Shown: piece by piece, positions 62,907 to 64,000 of the stretch | Layout: every line of letters begins with the position of its first letter | Position numbering within the stretch: position 1 is the stretch's first letter | Assembly: GCF_001591645.1 (NCBI RefSeq) | Contig: NZ_BCVH01000004.1 | Location: forward strand, 186,001-250,000 | From: Robertmurraya korlensis NBRC 107688 | Lineage (GTDB): Bacteria > Bacillota > Bacilli > Bacillales > Cytobacillaceae | DNA: 64,000 bases | Direction of reading: 5' to 3' | Program-made: the position numbers and the translations under genes | The notes under the pieces: model-generated | What the model was told of the DNA's origin: nothing | Seen by the model: the letters and a program-made list of their open reading frames with translations, nothing else | The model's database searches: none

Positions 62907-64000
62907 TTGGAAATACAAAATAAGAGAAAGCTAGGATATAAAAAGACTCTTTTTTTGTTGTTCGGAATAATCATTTCCACAATGGTCATGTTTTATTTTG
63001 ACCAAAAAAAAGTGTATAAGGAAGAGAAGCCACCATTTCCTGTCGTTTCTTTAGGGGAACAACAGACAGAAGTGTTTTTAGGTTCTTATTCCTGGAATGA
63101 CGGAGTGGTAAAAAAGGAGTTTGCAGACCTAGAAGATGTAAATTTTAAAAGTGTAGAGTACAGAGAGCAACTTCATATTGAATTTCCCGAGGGAAAGGAA
63201 CCTTTATACATTGCTAGAGGCACATACGCCCCAAGCGGAAAGGTAACCTACCCAATTCCATTTCTATTCAATGAAGATTATGGTGCTTTTTTAGGAAATT
63301 ATCCGAGCGTCCTGACTCTTTCATTAAAGGCTTTCTGGAAAAATGGGAAACGGGCAGAATATATCGTCCCAATAAACGTTAAAGAAAACCTCCCTGAAAA
63401 AGAGTTTCTACCTATAAATAAAGGATTTCATTCCTTGCTCAGTGTTTACCAGGGGGACTCAGACGTTCATTACGTCAATCAACAAATTTTCAATGAAAAT
63501 CCTCATTTTTTAATGGAATATAAAGGTGTTAATATAGAAATGGCAAAGAACTTTTATCCGGAGCTTCAGATTGAAAACGCTCCGATGTATTTCCTTTTTG
63601 ATCAAGAAAAAGAAGTGTTTCGAACGGACTCTGAAGAAGCCTTAATGCAGTATATAAAAGAAAATACATATATTAGCAGAGAGACCATCGAAGGCATCGT
63701 AACCAAAGTGGACCGGGATTTTGAGTTTGTCTTTGTAGATGACTACCCTTATTATCTTCAGGATACGTCCATTCGGGTGGGGCAAAAGGTCCAACTGGAT
63801 GTGGCCAATGTGAGCAAGGAGCTACCCTATCAGCAAATCGTTGAAAAAGTCGAGGTTCTAGAGGAGTCGGATGAGATTCTTTTGAGAAAAGACTGGTTGT
63901 CAATTAAAGAAGATAAGTTCTCCCTCTTAGTCGTGGGGGATGCTGCATTTAGCAAACCATTTAAGAATCCGCAAAAAGAAGATTTAAATTTAATCGATGA
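62907..64000 (+). CDS. Membrane-anchored extracellular protein, unknown, partial (runs off the end)
   Basis: TTG 62907 follows AAGGAGG with 7-nt spacing; 364 codons are open to the window edge. A basic start (EIQNKRKLGYKK) and one TM segment (TLFLLFGIIISTMVMFYF) precede a large outward domain with no Cys. Segments such as VSLGEQQTEVFLGSYSWND and LYIARGTYAPSGKVTYPIPF suggest beta-rich structure. No family recognised. Probably cotranscribed with the GNAT gene. Confidence 0.7.
   Translation, partial: MEIQNKRKLGYKKTLFLLFGIIISTMVMFYFDQKKVYKEEKPPFPVVSLGEQQTEVFLGSYSWNDGVVKKEFADLEDVNFKSVEYREQLHIEFPEGKEPLYIARGTYAPSGKVTYPIPFLFNEDYGAFLGNYPSVLTLSLKAFWKNGKRAEYIVPINVKENLPEKEFLPINKGFHSLLSVYQGDSDVHYVNQQIFNENPHFLMEYKGVNIEMAKNFYPELQIENAPMYFLFDQEKEVFRTDSEEALMQYIKENTYISRETIEGIVTKVDRDFEFVFVDDYPYYLQDTSIRVGQKVQLDVANVSKELPYQQIVEKVEVLEESDEILLRKDWLSIKEDKFSLLVVGDAAFSKPFKNPQKEDLNLID

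Overview
The window comes from an endospore-forming, low-GC Gram-positive bacterium of the family Bacillaceae. The evidence is strong AGGAGG-type ribosome binding sites, frequent TTG and GTG starts, KinB-like sporulation kinases, an Sda-like sporulation inhibitor, RsbR-type STAS proteins, a FrlB/FrlD fructosamine pathway, a CcpA cre site, a SigD-type promoter, and several tiny Bacillus-style genes. No rRNA, tRNA, IS element, prophage or CRISPR array was found. The species cannot be named from sequence reading alone.

Layout. 1-2.8 kb: a cut membrane protein, and a YeiL/Crp-type regulator divergent from an MFS transporter across a perfect 20-bp palindrome. 3-9.5 kb: a secreted subtilisin, a secreted coiled-coil DUF5667-type protein behind a c-di-GMP-I riboswitch, a class A penicillin-binding protein and a KinB-like kinase. 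10-18 kb: a fructosamine (Amadori compound) uptake and catabolism locus (GntR regulator, amino-acid-type ABC transporter, FrlB deglycase, FrlD kinase), interrupted by a GltC-like regulator and NADP glutamate dehydrogenase. One 11-mer recurs at the four regulatory regions of the locus. 18-22 kb: a YknXYZ/MacAB-type efflux operon and an unusual secreted protein. 22-27 kb: aminotransferase, Sda-like protein with a c-di-GMP aptamer just after its stop codon, nitroreductase, metallo-hydrolase and MscS channel. 28-34 kb: STAS stress protein, two SulP transporters, UspA, and an MFS pseudogene. 34-40 kb: small proteins, DUF421, nucleotidyltransferase, NUDIX, GNAT, a J-domain protein and a V4R-STAS protein. 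40.7-41.9 kb: a FrnE-like thioredoxin-fold gene with an in-frame UGA at its first catalytic Cys codon, and a yybP-ykoY (Mn) riboswitch reading into a 40-residue FbpB-like protein. 42-49.5 kb: hydrolase, chemoreceptor, nucleoside hydrolase, second KinB-like kinase, a candidate structured RNA and two 52-bp tandem arrays. 49.5-53.6 kb: a chitobiose/cellobiose PTS operon behind a cre site. 53.9-61.6 kb: a NarL-type two-component system followed by two tandem subtilases with SLH-like C-termini. The window ends inside an unknown membrane-anchored protein.

How parts work together. The frl genes would import glycated amino acids, phosphorylate the sugar moiety and cleave it to an amino acid and glucose 6-phosphate. 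The PTS operon imports beta-linked disaccharides, with ChbG deacetylating the phosphorylated chitobiose and the GH4 enzyme cleaving the product. Several elements point to the sporulation/motility/biofilm decision: two KinB-like kinases, an Sda-like protein, two c-di-GMP riboswitches and a SigD-type chemoreceptor promoter.

The most unusual items are the UGA-containing FrnE-like gene (possible selenoprotein), the Mn riboswitch whose target is a micro-protein, the c-di-GMP aptamer with no gene behind it, and three intergenic arrays sharing a period of about 52 bp.
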